Positions 44,805 through 58,041 of a DNA stretch of 64,000 bases are shown piece after piece. The DNA comes from Dryas octopetala. Taxonomy: Eukaryota; Streptophyta; Magnoliopsida; Rosales; Rosaceae. The DNA is taken from positions 8,219,228 through 8,283,227 of the forward strand of contig OY992833.1 in NCBI GenBank assembly GCA_963921425.1, written 5' to 3'. The notes beneath the pieces are model-generated. The model was not told the DNA's origin and did not search any database. It saw only the letters and a list, made by a program, of their open reading frames with translations. Within the stretch, counting starts at the first letter, position 1, and every line of letters starts with the position of its first letter. The position numbers and the translations under genes are program-made.

Positions 44805-47172
44805 TGATGAGTGTTCATTTTACGCTATTTTATGATACTAACTCCCTAACGTAGAGTGTTAGAACTCGATCTTTTTGTGTCTGTTGTCTTGTTTTTGTGT
44901 TTTTAGGTCGAATGAAGCATAAATAGGAAATATGAGCAAATGGAGCCGTTTTGGGACATTTCCTGGTCAAACTAGGAAAAGAGCTGAAATCCTAATCAAA
45001 TGAGGATTCCTAGTCACACTAGGAAACATCAAGTCCAGAACCATCATTGTCGAGCCAGAAATGAGAAATCCTGATTGGAACAGGAATTCCTGGTTGAACT
45101 AGGAAACCTAACCCTACTAGGGGAAGGAGTCCTGATGACACTAGGAGACTCCAGGGGCAATATGGTCATTACGAGAAATCAAAATGGATAAGGAATCTTT
45201 CATTTACAAGAAATCCTAGTTGGACTAGGAAAGGTTGGTCAAAGTCAACTCAATCAAGTCAAGGTTCCAGAAGATTCTAGAAGGTAGTGGACATCCAGGG
45301 AATCAGATGGAGAAATGAATTCGAATCCAAGAGGGAGAGAGGGGTAAAATTGGAAGTCAAAGTCAATGGTCAAGGGTCAACCATATCATGTCATGAAGTC
45401 AATTGGGCTTTGGGCCTAGGTGAAGTCGAAATCCACAAGAATGGTGAGGTGGCAGCCCATGCATGCATGCGCATGCCATGCAAGCCATGCGCCAACTCTA
45501 GAGCCCAAGTCATGCAGCCCACATGCCAAAGCCCAAGGAAACCCTAGCCCATCACGCCTACAAAGAGAAAGCCCAAGAAATCCTAGCTGAAAAAGAAGTC
45601 AAAACCCTGGAAAATAGAGCACCAATTTCGACAGCAATTCTGTAATTCTCCAGAACGAATCAGGTAGCATGCCATATATGATTGGAAAGATACGAATGTT
45701 AGCTTCGTAGGGAATTTTACGGATTTCCATTCCGAGTTTTCTAGCTCAAGATATGGTCATTTTAGTGGAGGTAGCGCAGTAGTTCCGCGAGCTGAAAAGG
45801 GAGTTACGCCCAAAAAGAGCCCAAATCAGCCCAAGGCCCATGTTTGGCCGAAAATTATAAGTCTTGGTGTGCAAGGAATGAACTTATCCCACATTGAAGA
45901 GAAAGAGAAATCTCAGCCCCACTCTCCTCTATAAATACATCTTTATAACTCAAAGGATCTCCTCTCTGAAATTTCAGAAACCCTAGCCTAGTCTCTCTCT
46001 CTTCTTGCCGCACACCCTAGCCTCCTTTCTTTCTCTTTCTTTTCTCACGCACCCTAGGAACCCTAGCAGCCTCCATTATTTCTCTTCCCTTGCCGCAGCC
46101 ACCATCATCTCTCTTTCTTTATTTTTCTGCTGAACCGAAGGAGGAGGAAGGAGTCGAGCCGCTGCCACCTTGTGCCGCAGCTGCCACCTTGTGCCGCCGT
46201 TGCCACCTTGTGCCGCCGGTGCTGCCACTCTCTAAGGATGTTCTCTTTGTTTTTCTTTTGGAATTCTAGTTTTTAATTGTTTTGTTTAATTAGTTTGCTT
46301 TCGAACATGGATTGGGAATTTATTTATATTATTCTGATTTTCTTTTCTATTTTAATTATGTAAGTTTATTTATTCTATCTTGCATGTTAGTTGTAGGTTG
46401 ATTAATGGATTTGCATGCTTTAACAAATCGTTTATCCGTCTCTTGGTCTGTTAGTTTGATGTTTGCATGTATTAAATTTCCATTATCTATTTGAACCCGT
46501 CACTAGTTGTTTGCATCCTTTGACTGGCCACCTTAGGGTAATTGCATCTAGTTTATTTGTTAGGTTTAGCTGTGAAATAGTCAAAGACACTAAACCACAA
46601 GTAACAAGGGAATAAGGGATTATTCTTGGTAGTGGGGTTGGGCGACCTCTATAAGGAAATAGTCAAAGCTTATATGTTGTGCATGTTTGACGTTCTCACA
46701 AATCTTAATGACTCCTACATGGGTAACAGCTGCCTTAGCTTGAACTAGGGAACATGTAGGTTAACTGGCTAAGGAAGGCCCAAGAAGCTCTTAGTTTATG
46801 CATTAGGAGAACAATTGCGATAAAGTAACTAGCCAAACCTTTTTAGCAGTCAAACTTTAATATGTTGTGTTCAAATTAACTGTCATTAGCCTTGGATGGT
46901 TATTGCATGCTTATCTGATTTGAAACTGAAAACTTAACATTGCAAGATAGAATAAAGGGTGTGTGCGTGTGGTGATGTGTGCGTGTGTTTCATCTCTTCA
47001 AACCCCTCATTTAGTTATTCTAGTGATTAATTGCATTGATTTGTTGTGTATTAACCATTCCCTGTGGGATCGACCTCGTGCTTGTACGCTTTGCTACTGA
47101 TGCGATTCGTGCACTTGCGAGTATACTTGGAATGAAATAGATGTTTATTTTGTTCTAAGAAAACATTCAACA
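44805..47172 (+). repeat. Solo family-C LTR (2368 bp), TSD AAAAT
   Basis: Starts TGATGAGTGTTC and ends AAACATTCAACA on the plus strand; TSD AAAAT at 44800-44804 and 47173-47177. It lies 12 bp from the end of the host LTR. It contains the shared module (about 45600-45860), a TATA region near 45930 and a leader with TGCCACCTTGTGCCGC repeats (46165-46225). Confidence 0.93.
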
Positions 47173-47189
47173 AAAATGCACACTCGTCA

Positions 47190-47202
47190 CACCCCCAAAC
47201 TT
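47190..47202 (-). other. Polypurine tract, element E
   Basis: AAGTTTGGGGGTG on the minus strand, next to the E 3' LTR; the same sequence as in the Athila elements. Confidence 0.83.
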
Positions 47203-48358
47203 AGATTTTGCTAGTCCTCGAGCAAATAAAGGAAAGAAAAGACTCAAGACTGACTCCAACATCCCAACAACTAAATTTATGAGCACAACCATTAATCACA
47301 TAGGAAAGCAAGGCATATAAATAGTATTCTCCAAATTCTAATAACATTTCAAATAACATACCTCGCTCCTCTATTGTCATATAGGCCATCCTTGTCACAA
47401 ATCCAAGTATTAGACAAACAAGACTAAATCAATACATACATAATAGATTCAACTCCAATCCTCACTATGGTATACTCTCAATGATAAACACTCAAGAATT
47501 GGGTTGATATGTGCACTCAAAAGTATATGTGAGAGGAAATATGTAACAAAAACAATTAGCTCACATGTGTACATGAAATAAAGGCACATTTTAGAAAGAA
47601 ATACTGATCTCATGAAAGGAATACAAATGCTTGAAATAGAATCAATAACCATAGGCTCCCTTTTTAAGTAGACTCCACATAAGTATAATACACACCTCTT
47701 GAGATCAACTAGGGCTTTAATAGGGTTATAATGAAGGCTTAGGCTAGGAGAGGGTATTGAAATGAAAAGGAAACACAAAGGGCTAAATTCATGGAATTGC
47801 AAGCATCAATAGAACATTCTGAGGTATACTTTGCTTCTTTGCACTTCATAGCTCAATTTGAACTCTTTTTGCTCACTTTTTCTTTTGAAATCGTCTCATC
47901 TCTTTTCTTTGATTTCTTTTCTTTTTCTTTTCTTCGGGCACGGCATACATACTTTTCTAACACATTTTTGTATAAGCTATGCATTTTCACTTCTTTTTCA
48001 CCTCCATCAACATATAAACAACTTGCAATACCATAAAAAGGGTAAACGGGTAAAAGGGGTGTAGCACCCCCAAACTTAGGGTTTGGTATGAGGTAACAAA
48101 GAAAACGGCTTAAAAGGCTCAAAATGGGTAACTAACGATAAAACATGTAATGGGTAGGCTTTCAGGCTATGGGGTACACAAACAAAGCCTAAATTAATTT
48201 CTCAAGAGTTATGCAAATACGACATACTTTGTGTACACAAGAAAAGAGTTCTAGCTCATTGATTCAAGATTATGCATATCCCAAGCAAATGAGCAAATGA
48301 AAGACAATGAGATCAAAACAACGATTTATATGACAATGATAGAATCAGAGTGGCGCGC
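47203..48358 (-). other. 3' noncoding region of element E, LTR-proximal part
   Basis: Homologous to the 2b 3' region next to the PPT, including the CTCGAGGACTAGC segment, the AGGGCTTTA...GGCTTAGG segment and a second PPT-like motif near 48064-48078. It ends at the CGCGC target duplication of element 3 (48354-48358). Scattered frames up to 117 codons are not conserved in the homologous regions. Confidence 0.75.
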
Positions 48359-49780
48359 TGTTGTATGTTTTCCTAGAGCAATTATAATAAACCTTTTTAA
48401 CAACTCTAGGTTAACTCGCAAGTGCACGAATCGCTAAGTAGCAAAGCTTACAAATACGAGGTCGATCCCACAGGGAATTGTACTAGCGTACGATTACTAA
48501 CTCAATTAAATTCGATTAAATCAACTCTAACTCACACACGCAAATGGGGGGTTTTGATTGGTTTTTGAGACTATAAAAACTAACAGATAAATGACAAAAC
48601 TTTAAAATAACAACTGAATGAATTTGGATAAAACAATAATAAAGAAACACTAGGGGTCAGAATCCACCACTAGCATACCATTCACTCTACTATGGATATT
48701 AACAATCAATAAGTAAACATGTTGACAAAGTTCGTCTACTAAAAGGTTTGGCTAGTCACTTTTAGCAATTACTCCCCTTACTGTGCATAAACTAAGAGCT
48801 TCTTGGGCCTTCCTTAGCCAGTTAACTTGCATGTTCCCTAGTTCTAAGCTAAGGCAGCTGTTACCCATGCAAGAGTCGTTACGATCTGTGAGAGTGACAA
48901 ACACATAGCGCATGGCTCCAAATTAATGTACTGTATGTCATCTATGATCTCTTTTCTCATGAATATTATCTTAGGATACCCACTTGTTGCCTATTGAAAC
49001 TATCATCCTTTCGAGCTTATTTAGTTTCACAACATATATCTAGATGCATGCAACCTAAGGTGATCAGTCAAAAATGCGAAACAAATAGATTCAATTTAAA
49101 CAGAGATCCAAGATTTGTCAACATATAAACAATCAAAATATTAATAATCCATAGTAAAAGTGAACAGCAATGCTAGGGCTTCATCCTAGCCCTAGCTCAA
49201 TATTCAGCTACACATAATTAAATTCACAAATAAATAATGCATAATTAAAACAATGAAAATAAAAGAAAGGGAAGAAGAAATCAAGCCACGAATGATGGAG
49301 TGGAGGTGCGGCTGCAAGGTGATGGCGTGATTGGGCTGCTGCTCGGCTTGGGCTCCACGGCAAAGAGGTGAAGATGCTCGGCAAGGTGGCAGCAAGGTGG
49401 TGGTGCGTGGCTAACGTTGGTGGCTGCGGCTTGGTGGCGCAACTTAGTGGTGGTGGCTGCGACTTCAATGATTCCTCCTTCTTCGGTTCAGCACACAATA
49501 AAAGAAACACAATGAGAGGGGCTGGGGTGCTCGGCCACAAGAGAAAAGAAGAAAAAATAAAAAGAGAGAAAGAGAGAGTGTGGCTGCGGCTAGAGAAGAA
49601 CAAGAGAGAAGGTGGCTGCTAGGGGTTGCGGCCAGAAAATAAGAAAAAGAAAAAGAGAGAGAGAGAGCAAGGGTGTGCGGCAAGGAAAAGAAAAGAAAAC
49701 AAAAACTAACTAGGGTTTCTGAAAAATAAAAGAGAAGAGACAACACTTCAGAACAGAACCCCTTTTCTGATTTTTAGAGA

Positions 49781-49790
49781 TATATTTATA
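49781..49790 (-). promoter_or_regulatory. TATA box, 3' LTR of element 3
   Basis: TATAAATATA on the minus strand; the counterpart in the 5' LTR is at 59465-59474. Confidence 0.65.
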
Positions 49791-50391
49791 GAGGGAAGTG
49801 GGGCTGAGATTTCTCTTTCTCTTCAATGTGGGATAAGTGCATTCCTTGCACACCAAGGCTTATAATTTTCGGCCAAGCATGGGCCTTGGGCTGATTTGGG
49901 CTCTTTTTGGGCGTAACTCCTTTTTCAGCTCGCGGAACTGCTGCGCTACCTCCACTAAAATGGCCATATCTTGAGCTAGAAAACTCAGAATCAAAATCCG
50001 TAAAATTCCCTGCGAAGCTAACATCCGTAGCTTTCAAACCATATATGGCATGACATCTGATTCGATCTGTAGAAATACAGAATCACTGTCGAAATTTAGT
50101 GTCTAGTTTCCAGGGTTTTGACTTTTTCTTCAACTAGGACTCCTTGTGATCTTTGACTGAATCTTGTGAGATTTTTCTTGAGCATGAAGGATTCCTTTCA
50201 TTTGGGCCTTGGATCAGCTGAGTGGGTGCGAATTCCTTGGGCTTGCGGACTCTTGGATAACACAACTTGGGCTTCCACCATTTGGGCTAGCAATAGGCGT
50301 ATGGCCTTGGTCCTTTGGGCTAGGGTTATGTGCATGGCCCATAGTGCATGGGCTGCATGGGTGGTCCATGTCATGAGATGATGTGGCACGG

Positions 50392-50439
50392 TTGACCATT
50401 GACTTTGACCTTTGACTTTGACCAAAAGTCAACCTTGAC
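50392..50439. promoter_or_regulatory. Dense TTGAC cluster in U3 of element 3
   Basis: Six forward TTGAC cores (50392, 50399, 50405, 50412, 50418, 50435) and one reverse GTCAA (50428) in 48 bp, matching the WRKY W-box core. Regulatory role is inferred from the motif only. Confidence 0.55.
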
Positions 50440-50444
50440 CAAAA

Positions 50445-50527
50445 AGATTCCCCAAAAGATTCTGTCTAAGATTCTTCAAAGATTCCTTCCAGATTCATGA
50501 TCCTTCTAGAAGATTCCCTCAAGATTC
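50445..50527. repeat. AGATTC short-repeat array in U3 of element 3
   Basis: Seven AGATTC motifs in 83 bp, spaced 10-20 bp, in the place where other LTRs carry the CCTAGT inverted repeats. The other LTR has the same array at 60129-60211. Confidence 0.75.
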
Positions 50528-50704
50528 TTTTTCTCATTTTTTCCATTTTTAGCTCAAAATAGCTTCATTTAGCTTCTTTCTCCATCATTGCTTCATTTAA
50601 CCTGCAAAACACTAAAACAAACTAACAAGACCTAAAATATCGAGTTCTTGCACTCTAGGTTAGGGAATTAATATCATAAAATGATGCAAATTGGACACTC
50701 AACA

Positions 50705-50717
50705 CACCCCCAAACTT
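50705..50717 (-). other. Polypurine tract, element 3
   Basis: AAGTTTGGGGGTG on the minus strand, next to the 3' LTR. Confidence 0.87.
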
Positions 50718-51434
50718 AGACTTTGCTAGACCTCGAGCAAACAAAATAAAGAAAAGACTAAAAACTGACCCAACAAACTTTCCCAACAAATGATTTCATG
50801 AGTTTGGCCACCAATAATCATAGCAAAGCAAGGCATATAGGTTATGTAATCTTCTAATTCTAATACTACTTCAACAACATACCTCACTCCTCTATTGTAC
50901 ATATAGACTATCCTTAACATAAACCCAAGTGTTAGATAAACATGACTGAATGAACATGAACAACATAGATTGAACTCCAATCCTCACTAAGGCATACTCT
51001 CAACAATAAAGCACTCAGAAATTGGGTTGAATTGTGCACTCAAAATTATATGTGAGAGAATTTATGTAAACAAAAACAAATAGCTCACATATTGGCATTA
51101 AATAAAGGCACATTTGAAAGGATGCAATGATCTCATGAAAGGAATATCAAAAACTTGAACTAGAATCAATCACCATAGGCTTCTCTTTCATCTAGACTCC
51201 ACATTTTATACTACATTTCCCTTAAAATCAAATAGGGCTTTACTCAAGGTTGTAACGTAGGCTTGTGGTAGGGATATGATATTGAAATGAAAAGATAATA
51301 CAAAGGCTACAAACTATGGTTTTGCAACACAGAATAACACTTTAGAGGCATACCTTGCATACTTGCACTTCATAGCTTGAAATTTGAGCACCTTTCATCA
51401 TCATTTTTCTTTTCTTTTGAAACCGTCCCTTCTT

Positions 51435-51436
<2 letters not shown>

Positions 51437-51471
<35 letters not shown>
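51437..51471. repeat. Oligo-T tract (oligo-A in element sense)
   Basis: A run of more than 30 T. Shorter T runs occur at the equivalent place in 2b (about 8518-8538), and T runs also occur at about 9240-9256 and 60846-60872. Confidence 0.85.
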
Positions 51472-52397
51472 CAAAACTCTTCTTTTCCAATTTCTCTTGG
51501 GTACGGCATACATTCTTTTCAACACATTTCTCTTTCTTTTTGCTTTCAAGCTATACTTCAACATTTATTTTCAACCTCAAAGCCATAAAATCAATGCAAA
51601 ACCATAGATAACAGGTAAACAGGGTAGGGGTGTAACTCCCCCAAACTTAGGGTTAGGTATATACTGTGGTTAACAAAGAAAAGGCTATAAGGCTCAAAAG
51701 GGGTAACTAGGGATAAAACACAAAAGGTTGGTTTTTGGCTCTAGGTAACACAAACAAGGCCTAAAATCATCTCCTAAGATCCATGTAGTTATAGACATGT
51801 TTTGCATAGAGTAAGAGAGAAGTTCTAGTTCAATGATTCAAATTAGGTGCATTTCAAGCATTTGAACAGAAGAATGATAATGAGATCAAACAACGACTTA
51901 AATGACAAGAAAGGATTGGAGTAAGTATAAACACACTCAAGAATTGAAGTACAAGGCTCAATAGCTCACTTAGGTCATATAAGTCCCCTCTATCATGTAT
52001 ATGTATCTCTAGTCATGCAAATCACAACTTAAGCTTATGAAAACAAGGCTTAACTACAAAGAATCATGAAATAGGTTATGAAACAACATTAGAAAAACAA
52101 GAACACATAACCTATATAATGAATGCTAAACATGCTTTTCAATAGCTATAAACAATTCATCGACTTGTTGGGGACTCTAAAACTAAAAGACTCAAAAACT
52201 TTGTTTTAAAAACAATGTTGCAATAAAGTTCTAAGGATCAATGACCTTACCAAGATGTAATGACACTTAGATGATTGCATTTTGATATGGGCGTGTCACC
52301 CTAATTGAAAACAAAACAAAAATTATTTTTTTTAATTTTTTTTTTTACACACTAAAAACGAAAAATGTGTTGCATTCCCCACCCCCAAACTTAAAAG

Positions 52398-52417
52398 AAA
52401 CATTGTCCTCAATGTTT
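52398..52417 (-). other. Conserved 3'-region hairpin, element 3
   Basis: AAACATTG...CAATGTTT, 8-bp stem, 4-nt loop; same place as 9301-9318 in 2b. Confidence 0.6.
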
Positions 52418-52646
52418 AAATGAATGACAAATGTAATGCACAATGTAATGAAAAGAGGAAGGGAAAAACATCAAATAAAACAAAACTAATGAACGGAGCA
52501 AAGAGAGGGTGAAAACGTACCTTGGCTGATGTGAAAATGGCTTGCCCACGCATATGTACAAAATCACCTCCTCGTCGTCATCCATCCCTTGGGTTGCCTC
52601 CCAAGAAGCGCCAAGTTTCACGTCTTCAGCCAGACCTAGTCTTGTA

Positions 52647-55600
52647 CTAGAAATCAATTTTCTCTTGATTCAGCTCAAAATCAGGTTCAAGGAAAGGCTT
52701 CACACGATGACCGTTAACCTTAAATGTGTTCCCATTCTTCGGATTCTTGAGTTCAACTGTACCATAGGGAAACACTCCAACCACCTCATAAGGTCCGGTC
52801 CATCTTGAACGCAACTTGCCTGGGAAGAGACGTAATCTTGTATCATATAATAACACCTTCCCGCCAACAAAGAATTCTCTTTGACGTAGCTTCTTATCAT
52901 GGTACCTCTTGGTCCTTTCCTTGTACAACTTAGCATTCTCATATGCGAAATGTCGTATTTCCTCCAGCTCACTAAGTTGCAACTTCCTTTTCTCACCAGC
53001 AGCATGAATATCAAAATTGAACTTCTTAATCGCCCAATATGCCTTATGCTCAAGCTCAACTGGTAAATGACAAGCTTTCCCATAGATCAGTCGAAACGGA
53101 GACATTCCAATGGGTGTCTTGTAAGCGGTGCGATAAGCCCACAATGCATCATTAAGCTTAGTAGACCAATCCTTCCTATTGGCGAGCACCGTTCTTTCCA
53201 AAATGAACTTAATCTCACGATTCGAAATTTCCACTTGCCCACTCGTCTGAGGATGGTAGGGAGTAGCCACTTTATGCCTTATTCCATATTTCTTCATCAC
53301 GGCCTCAAACAACTTATTGCAAAAATGCGATCCCCCATCACTAATGATGGCTCTCGGGGTACCAAATCGTGCAAAGATATTGGTCTTAAGGAAATTCAAG
53401 ACCACTCGAGCATCATTAGTCCTACAAGCGACAGCTTCCACCCACTTAGACACATAATCAACTCCCACCAGAATGTACTCGTATCCAAAGGAAGATGGAA
53501 ATGGTCCCATGAAATCTATTCCCCACACATCAAAGATCTCAACTTCCAACATGAAGTTCAGCGGCATCTGATCACGAGCAGAAATATTTCCTATCTTCTG
53601 ACACCTGTCACATGTGAGATAAAACTGATGACAATCATGAAAGATAGTTGGCCAAAAGAAACCTGCTTGAAGAATCTTGTAAGCGGTCTTAGTTCCTCCA
53701 CCATGGCCTCCACATTCTTTAGAATGGCACATCTCAATGACATTCCTCTGCTCCATTTCCGGTACACATCGTCTAATCAACTGATCTGATCCATATTTGA
53801 ACAAATAAGGATCATCCCACACATACTGTCTGACATCATGCAAAAACTTCTTCCTTTGGTAGTGTGTCAGATCATTGGGCAACACTCCACTTGCTAAATA
53901 ATTTGCTATGTCAGCATACCATGGAGTAGTCAAGATGGCAAAAAGCTGCTCGTCCGGGAATGACTCTCGTAACGGTAGTGTGTCCTCTTCAGACTGTTCC
54001 TCATTGACGAGTCTACTCAAATGGTCTGCTACCACATTCTCACAACCTTTCTTATCCTTGATCTCAATATTAAATTCCTGTAGCAACAGAGTCCATCTAA
54101 TCAACCTCGGCTTGGCGTCTTTCTTATTCAGCAGATACTTGAGAGCGGCATGATCCGTGTAGATGATGATCTTAGACCCAATCAAATAACTTCTAAATTT
54201 CTCCAAAGCAAAGATCACAGCAAGCAACTCCTTCTCTGTAGTAGAATAGTTCAACTGTGCATCATTCAGAGTCCTGCTTGCATAATAAATCACATGTGGC
54301 AGCTTATCGGCTCTCTGACCCAAAACAGCTCCAACAGCATAATCATTTGCATCACACATAAGCTCAAACGGCAAGTTCCAATCGAGTGGCATGATGATCG
54401 GAGCGGAAGTGAGTAGCTTCTTCAATTTGTTAAAGGCAACCAAGCAATCCTCATTAAACTCGAAATTCACCTCTTTTTGCAATAAGGTACACAAAGGCCT
54501 AGAAATCTTGGAAAAATCCTTGATGAATCTCCTATAAAACCCAGCATGGCCTAGGAAACTTCTTACTTCCTTAACACTCGATGGAGGCGGCAATCTCTGT
54601 ATCACATCAATCTTGGCCTTATCAACTTGTATGCCCTCTTTTGAAATCACATGACCCAATACTATCCCTTGTTGAACCATGAAGTGACATTTCTCCCAAT
54701 TAAGCACTAGATTGGCTTCTTGACATCTTTTCAGAACTAAAGACAAGTTATCCAGACATGCATCAAAAGACGAACCAAAAACAGAAAAATCATCCATAAA
54801 TACCTCAATGATTCGTTCCACCATATCAGAGAAAATAGACATCATGCATCTCTGAAACGTTGCAGGCGCATTGCACAATCCGAATGGCATCCTCCTATAA
54901 TTAAATGTACCAAATGGACATGTGAACGTGGTCTTCTCTTGATCCTCCGGTGCAATAGCAATCTGATTATACCCACTATACCCATCCAAAAAGCAATAGT
55001 GACTATGGCCGGCCAACCTTTCCAACATCTGGTCGATAAATGGCAAAGGGAAATGATCCTTCCTTGTTGCGGTGTTAAGCTTCCGATAGTCAATACAAAC
55101 ACGCCAACTGGTTTGCGTCCTTTGGGGAACCAACTCATTATGCTCATTCTTCACCACAGTAATACCACTTTTCTTCGGCACCACTTGAACAAAACTAACC
55201 CACTTCGAATCACTGATAGGATAAATAATACCAACATCCAACAATTTGATTACCTCATTACGCACAACTTCCTTCAGAGTTGGATTCAGTCTTCTTTGGG
55301 CATCACGAGTCGGCCTAGATTCCTCCTCAAGTAGAATCCTATGCATACATACTGTGGGTGAGATCCCCTTGATATCGGCTATGGTCCATCCCAATGCTAA
55401 CCGATTTTCCTTCAGAATTCTCAAGAGTCTTTTTTCCTCGCCTGCACTCAAATTAGCTGCAATAATCACAGGCAAAGTCTCATTTTCTCCCAAAAATGCA
55501 TATTTCAAATGCTCTGGTAACGGTTTCAGCTCCAACTTAGGTGCTTGCTCAATAGAAGGAAGTGTCTTATGATTAGTGGGTACTAGCATTTCAAACTGGT

Positions 55601-57902
55601 TGAACCACTTATTCCTGAGAGGTCGGTTGCCCTCCAAACGTGTAGGAGTTGTTTCCACGTTTTCTTCCAACTCACTAGACTCTGGTGTTCCCAAAGCAAC
55701 CTCCAATGTATCTTCTGCAAGGCTAGTTTCGCACACTTCCTCAACCAATGGGTCCAAACTATCAATCCTTAGGCAATCATCCTCCTCCTTTGGATACTTC
55801 ATTGCACCAAAAACATCAAACTCAACCGTTTCACCAAGTACAGACATTGTTAACTTCCCATTACTCACATCAATCTTGGTGTTCGCTGTGGCCATGAACG
55901 GTCTTCCCAATATGATCGGTAGCTCATTCCCTCTAATTGGGGTGTCCTCCATTTCAAGAATGATAAAATCAGCGGGCATGATCAAATCTGCAACCCGGAC
56001 CAGCACATCTTCAACCACACCTTTTGGAACCTTAACTGAACGATCTGCCAATTGAAGAGTAACACTAGTAGGTTTAAGATCTCTTATGCCCAACTGTGCG
56101 AAAACTGAATACGGCATCAAATTAATACTTGCTCCCAAATCTAGCAATGCCTTCTCAAACTTATGATCCCCAACCAAACATGGAATCGTAAAACTGCCAG
56201 GGTCCTTGAACTTGGGCGGCAACTTTCTTTGCAAAACAGCACTGACTTCTTCACTCAAACACACCTGCTCATGCTCTTTGAATTTCCTCTTGTGTGTGCA
56301 CAATTCCTTCAAAAACTTGGCATACTTAGGAATCTGCTGAATAGCATCAAGCAAAGGAATGTTGATTTCCACCTTCTTAAACATCTCCAAAATTTCCTTG
56401 GCTTGCTCATCCTTAGTCTGCTTCCTTTGACGTTGAGGGAAAGGCAACGGAGCTCTTGGAATAGAGGAAGTAATCTCGGCCTTCTTGCTAGCACGTGTAG
56501 CAATGTGCTTTTCTTGCTTCTTTCTTTCCTCCTCTTCCTCATCCTTAACCTTAACTTTATCCCTCTTGTACTTTTCCACTTGTTCAGGCTCTAATATCTC
56601 AACTTCATCCTCATTGCCTGCATTATCATCTTGAGTAGTGCCCACTTTGTTGTCAATCACTTTCCCACTTCTCAAAGTAGTGATCGCTTCTGCCCTATCC
56701 TGAATTGGTGCACCCTTTACCACTTTGTCCAAGGTTAAAGTCACTTGTTCCAATTGGGCTTCCAAATTCGAGATAGCTTTAGCTGTGACACTCAACTGCT
56801 CCTCAGTCTTATTCATAAATGTCTTAGTATCATTAGACATCGAAGTTGTACTCTGGGCTAATGCAGCCATCATGTCCTCCAAATAAGTACTTCGCTGCTC
56901 AACAGGAGACTGTACACTCGGTCTAGCTTGAACTCTTTCAACCTCGAAACATGACTCTCCATGTGATGGCCTAGCTTCCTGATTTGCCATCAGAACCTGC
57001 ATCATCTGCTTAAGCTCAGATATCTCAGCTTCCATAGCTGATTTCTTTTCCACTCTTTTTCGTCTATTCCACTGCTGTGAACTCAATGCCAATGTGTCAA
57101 AGAGTGCCCATGCTTCCTCAAAAGTCTTCTTTTTCAGTGCTCCTCCACATGTCATATCCACCGTATTACGATCTTGATCCAACAGACCCTCATAAAAATA
57201 CTCAATCTACATCCACGGGGCAAGATTATGGTGCGGACACGAAGTCAGAAGCTCTTGATACCTTTCCCAACTCTCATGAAACACTTCGTCCTCTGATTGT
57301 GTAAACCCTAAGATCTGCTTCCTCATAATGATAGTCTTGCTAACTGGATAGAACCTCAGAAGAAACTTAGATGGCAGTTCCTCCCATGTGGTAATTGAAG
57401 CGACCTGCAAGGAAAACAACCACTGTTTAGCTTTATCTTTAAGAGAGAATGGAAATAACCTTAACTTCCTTTGATCATCACTCAACCCCCTCAGCTTGCC
57501 AATCTCGCATATCGCATGAAATTCCTTGATATGCACGTAGGGATCCTCTCCTTCTGACCCATGAAATGATGGAAGAAGTTTGATTGTCCCACTTGAAAGT
57601 TCAAAATCAGCTTCCACTTGAGAGTAAGCAATGCACGTTGGTTGAGCTAGAAGCGTTGGAGACGAATAATCACTCAAAGGTATTCTCATTTGAGAGGCTT
57701 TCGACTGCAGGGTCTCCTCGACTTCCTCTTCTGATTTCTCTTCTTCGTATGCCTCTTCAGATTCACTCCCTCTCGGCGACACAAGAGTTGACCTCATCCT
57801 TAACGGTGTCCAATTTAGTCTCGGCCTGCCCTTGTACGCACTCAACACCTTTTGGCCTTCTGCACGTGAAAGGGGGGTGATCTTCGCATTTGATTCTTCC
57901 AT
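52647..57902 (-). pseudogene. gag-pol: Athila gag-pol polyprotein of element 3, one premature TAG
   Basis: A full-length reading frame, collinear codon for codon with the 1751-aa polyprotein of 2b, interrupted only by a TAG at codon 232 (57207-57209), late in the Gag core. The 2b copy has CAG (Gln) there, so a single C-to-T transition explains it. Downstream everything is open: protease DLGAS, RT FMDD near residue 1034, RNase H, integrase zinc finger, and an intact DX35E triad (glutamate codon at 53229-53231), GPY/F end, stop at 52647. The truncated product would be 231 residues of Gag. The apparent second ORF beginning at 57182 starts at a non-ATG codon and is a by-product of the stop. The transcript could still act in trans-mobilisation. 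Confidence 0.93.
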
Positions 57903-58017
57903 TGTACCTTAGAAACAAGAGAAATCAGTAAGAACCAAAAATAAAAAAAGAAAATAAAACCTAACTAAAATGACTTAACTAAAGATAATTAAACTAGCAA
58001 TCAACACAAATAACAAT

Positions 58018-58035
58018 TCCCCGGCAACGGCGCCA
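58018..58035 (-). other. Primer-binding site (tRNA-Asp), element 3
   Basis: The same 18-nt complement of tRNA-Asp, 6 nt inside the 5' LTR. Confidence 0.92.
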
Positions 58036-58041
58036 AAAACT

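Larger units (their letters stand above)
40019..47189 (-). repeat. 3' LTR of element E (family B), split by two solo LTRs
   Basis: The three pieces total about 2363 bp. It starts TGTTGATGTG on the plus strand and ends GCACACTCGTCA, immediately followed by the PPT. This shows that family-B LTRs belong to element E. The last 12 bp (47178-47189) are separated from the remainder by the solo C LTR at 44805-47172. Confidence 0.87.
48359..50704 (-). repeat. 3' LTR of Athila element 3 (2346 bp)
   Basis: Element-sense ends are TGTTGAGTGTCC and CATACAACA. Differences from the 5' LTR: one missing C near 49348, A at 49462 and A at 49993 (G in the other). TATA box at 49781-49790; TTGAC cluster at 50392-50439; AGATTC array at 50445-50527; shared module at about 49870-50100. 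Confidence 0.95.
50718..52646 (-). other. 3' noncoding region of Athila element 3 (no env ORF)
   Basis: About 1.93 kb, collinear with 2b. It contains an oligo-T tract of over 30 (about 51437-51471), extra PPT-like motifs near 51632-51645 and 52379-52391, the conserved hairpin at 52398-52417 and the post-stop hairpin at 52588-52605. No env-like frame; frames through the T tract are artefacts. Confidence 0.8.

Noticed and set aside
47449..48122. Candidate env-like or host gene in the E 3' region (frames of 81-117 codons)
   Set aside because: Not conserved in the homologous 3' regions of 2b, 3 and 4, and no domain, signal peptide or intron structure could be supported.
53067..53789. 240-codon plus-strand ORF inside element 3 pol, and other plus-strand ORFs antisense to gag-pol
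   Set aside because: They are antisense shadows of the minus-strand polyprotein; the homologous region of 2b does not preserve the same full frame.
52647..57182. A separate 1511-aa pol gene starting at 57182
   Set aside because: The first codon is not ATG; the frame is the continuation of gag-pol after the TAG at 57207-57209.
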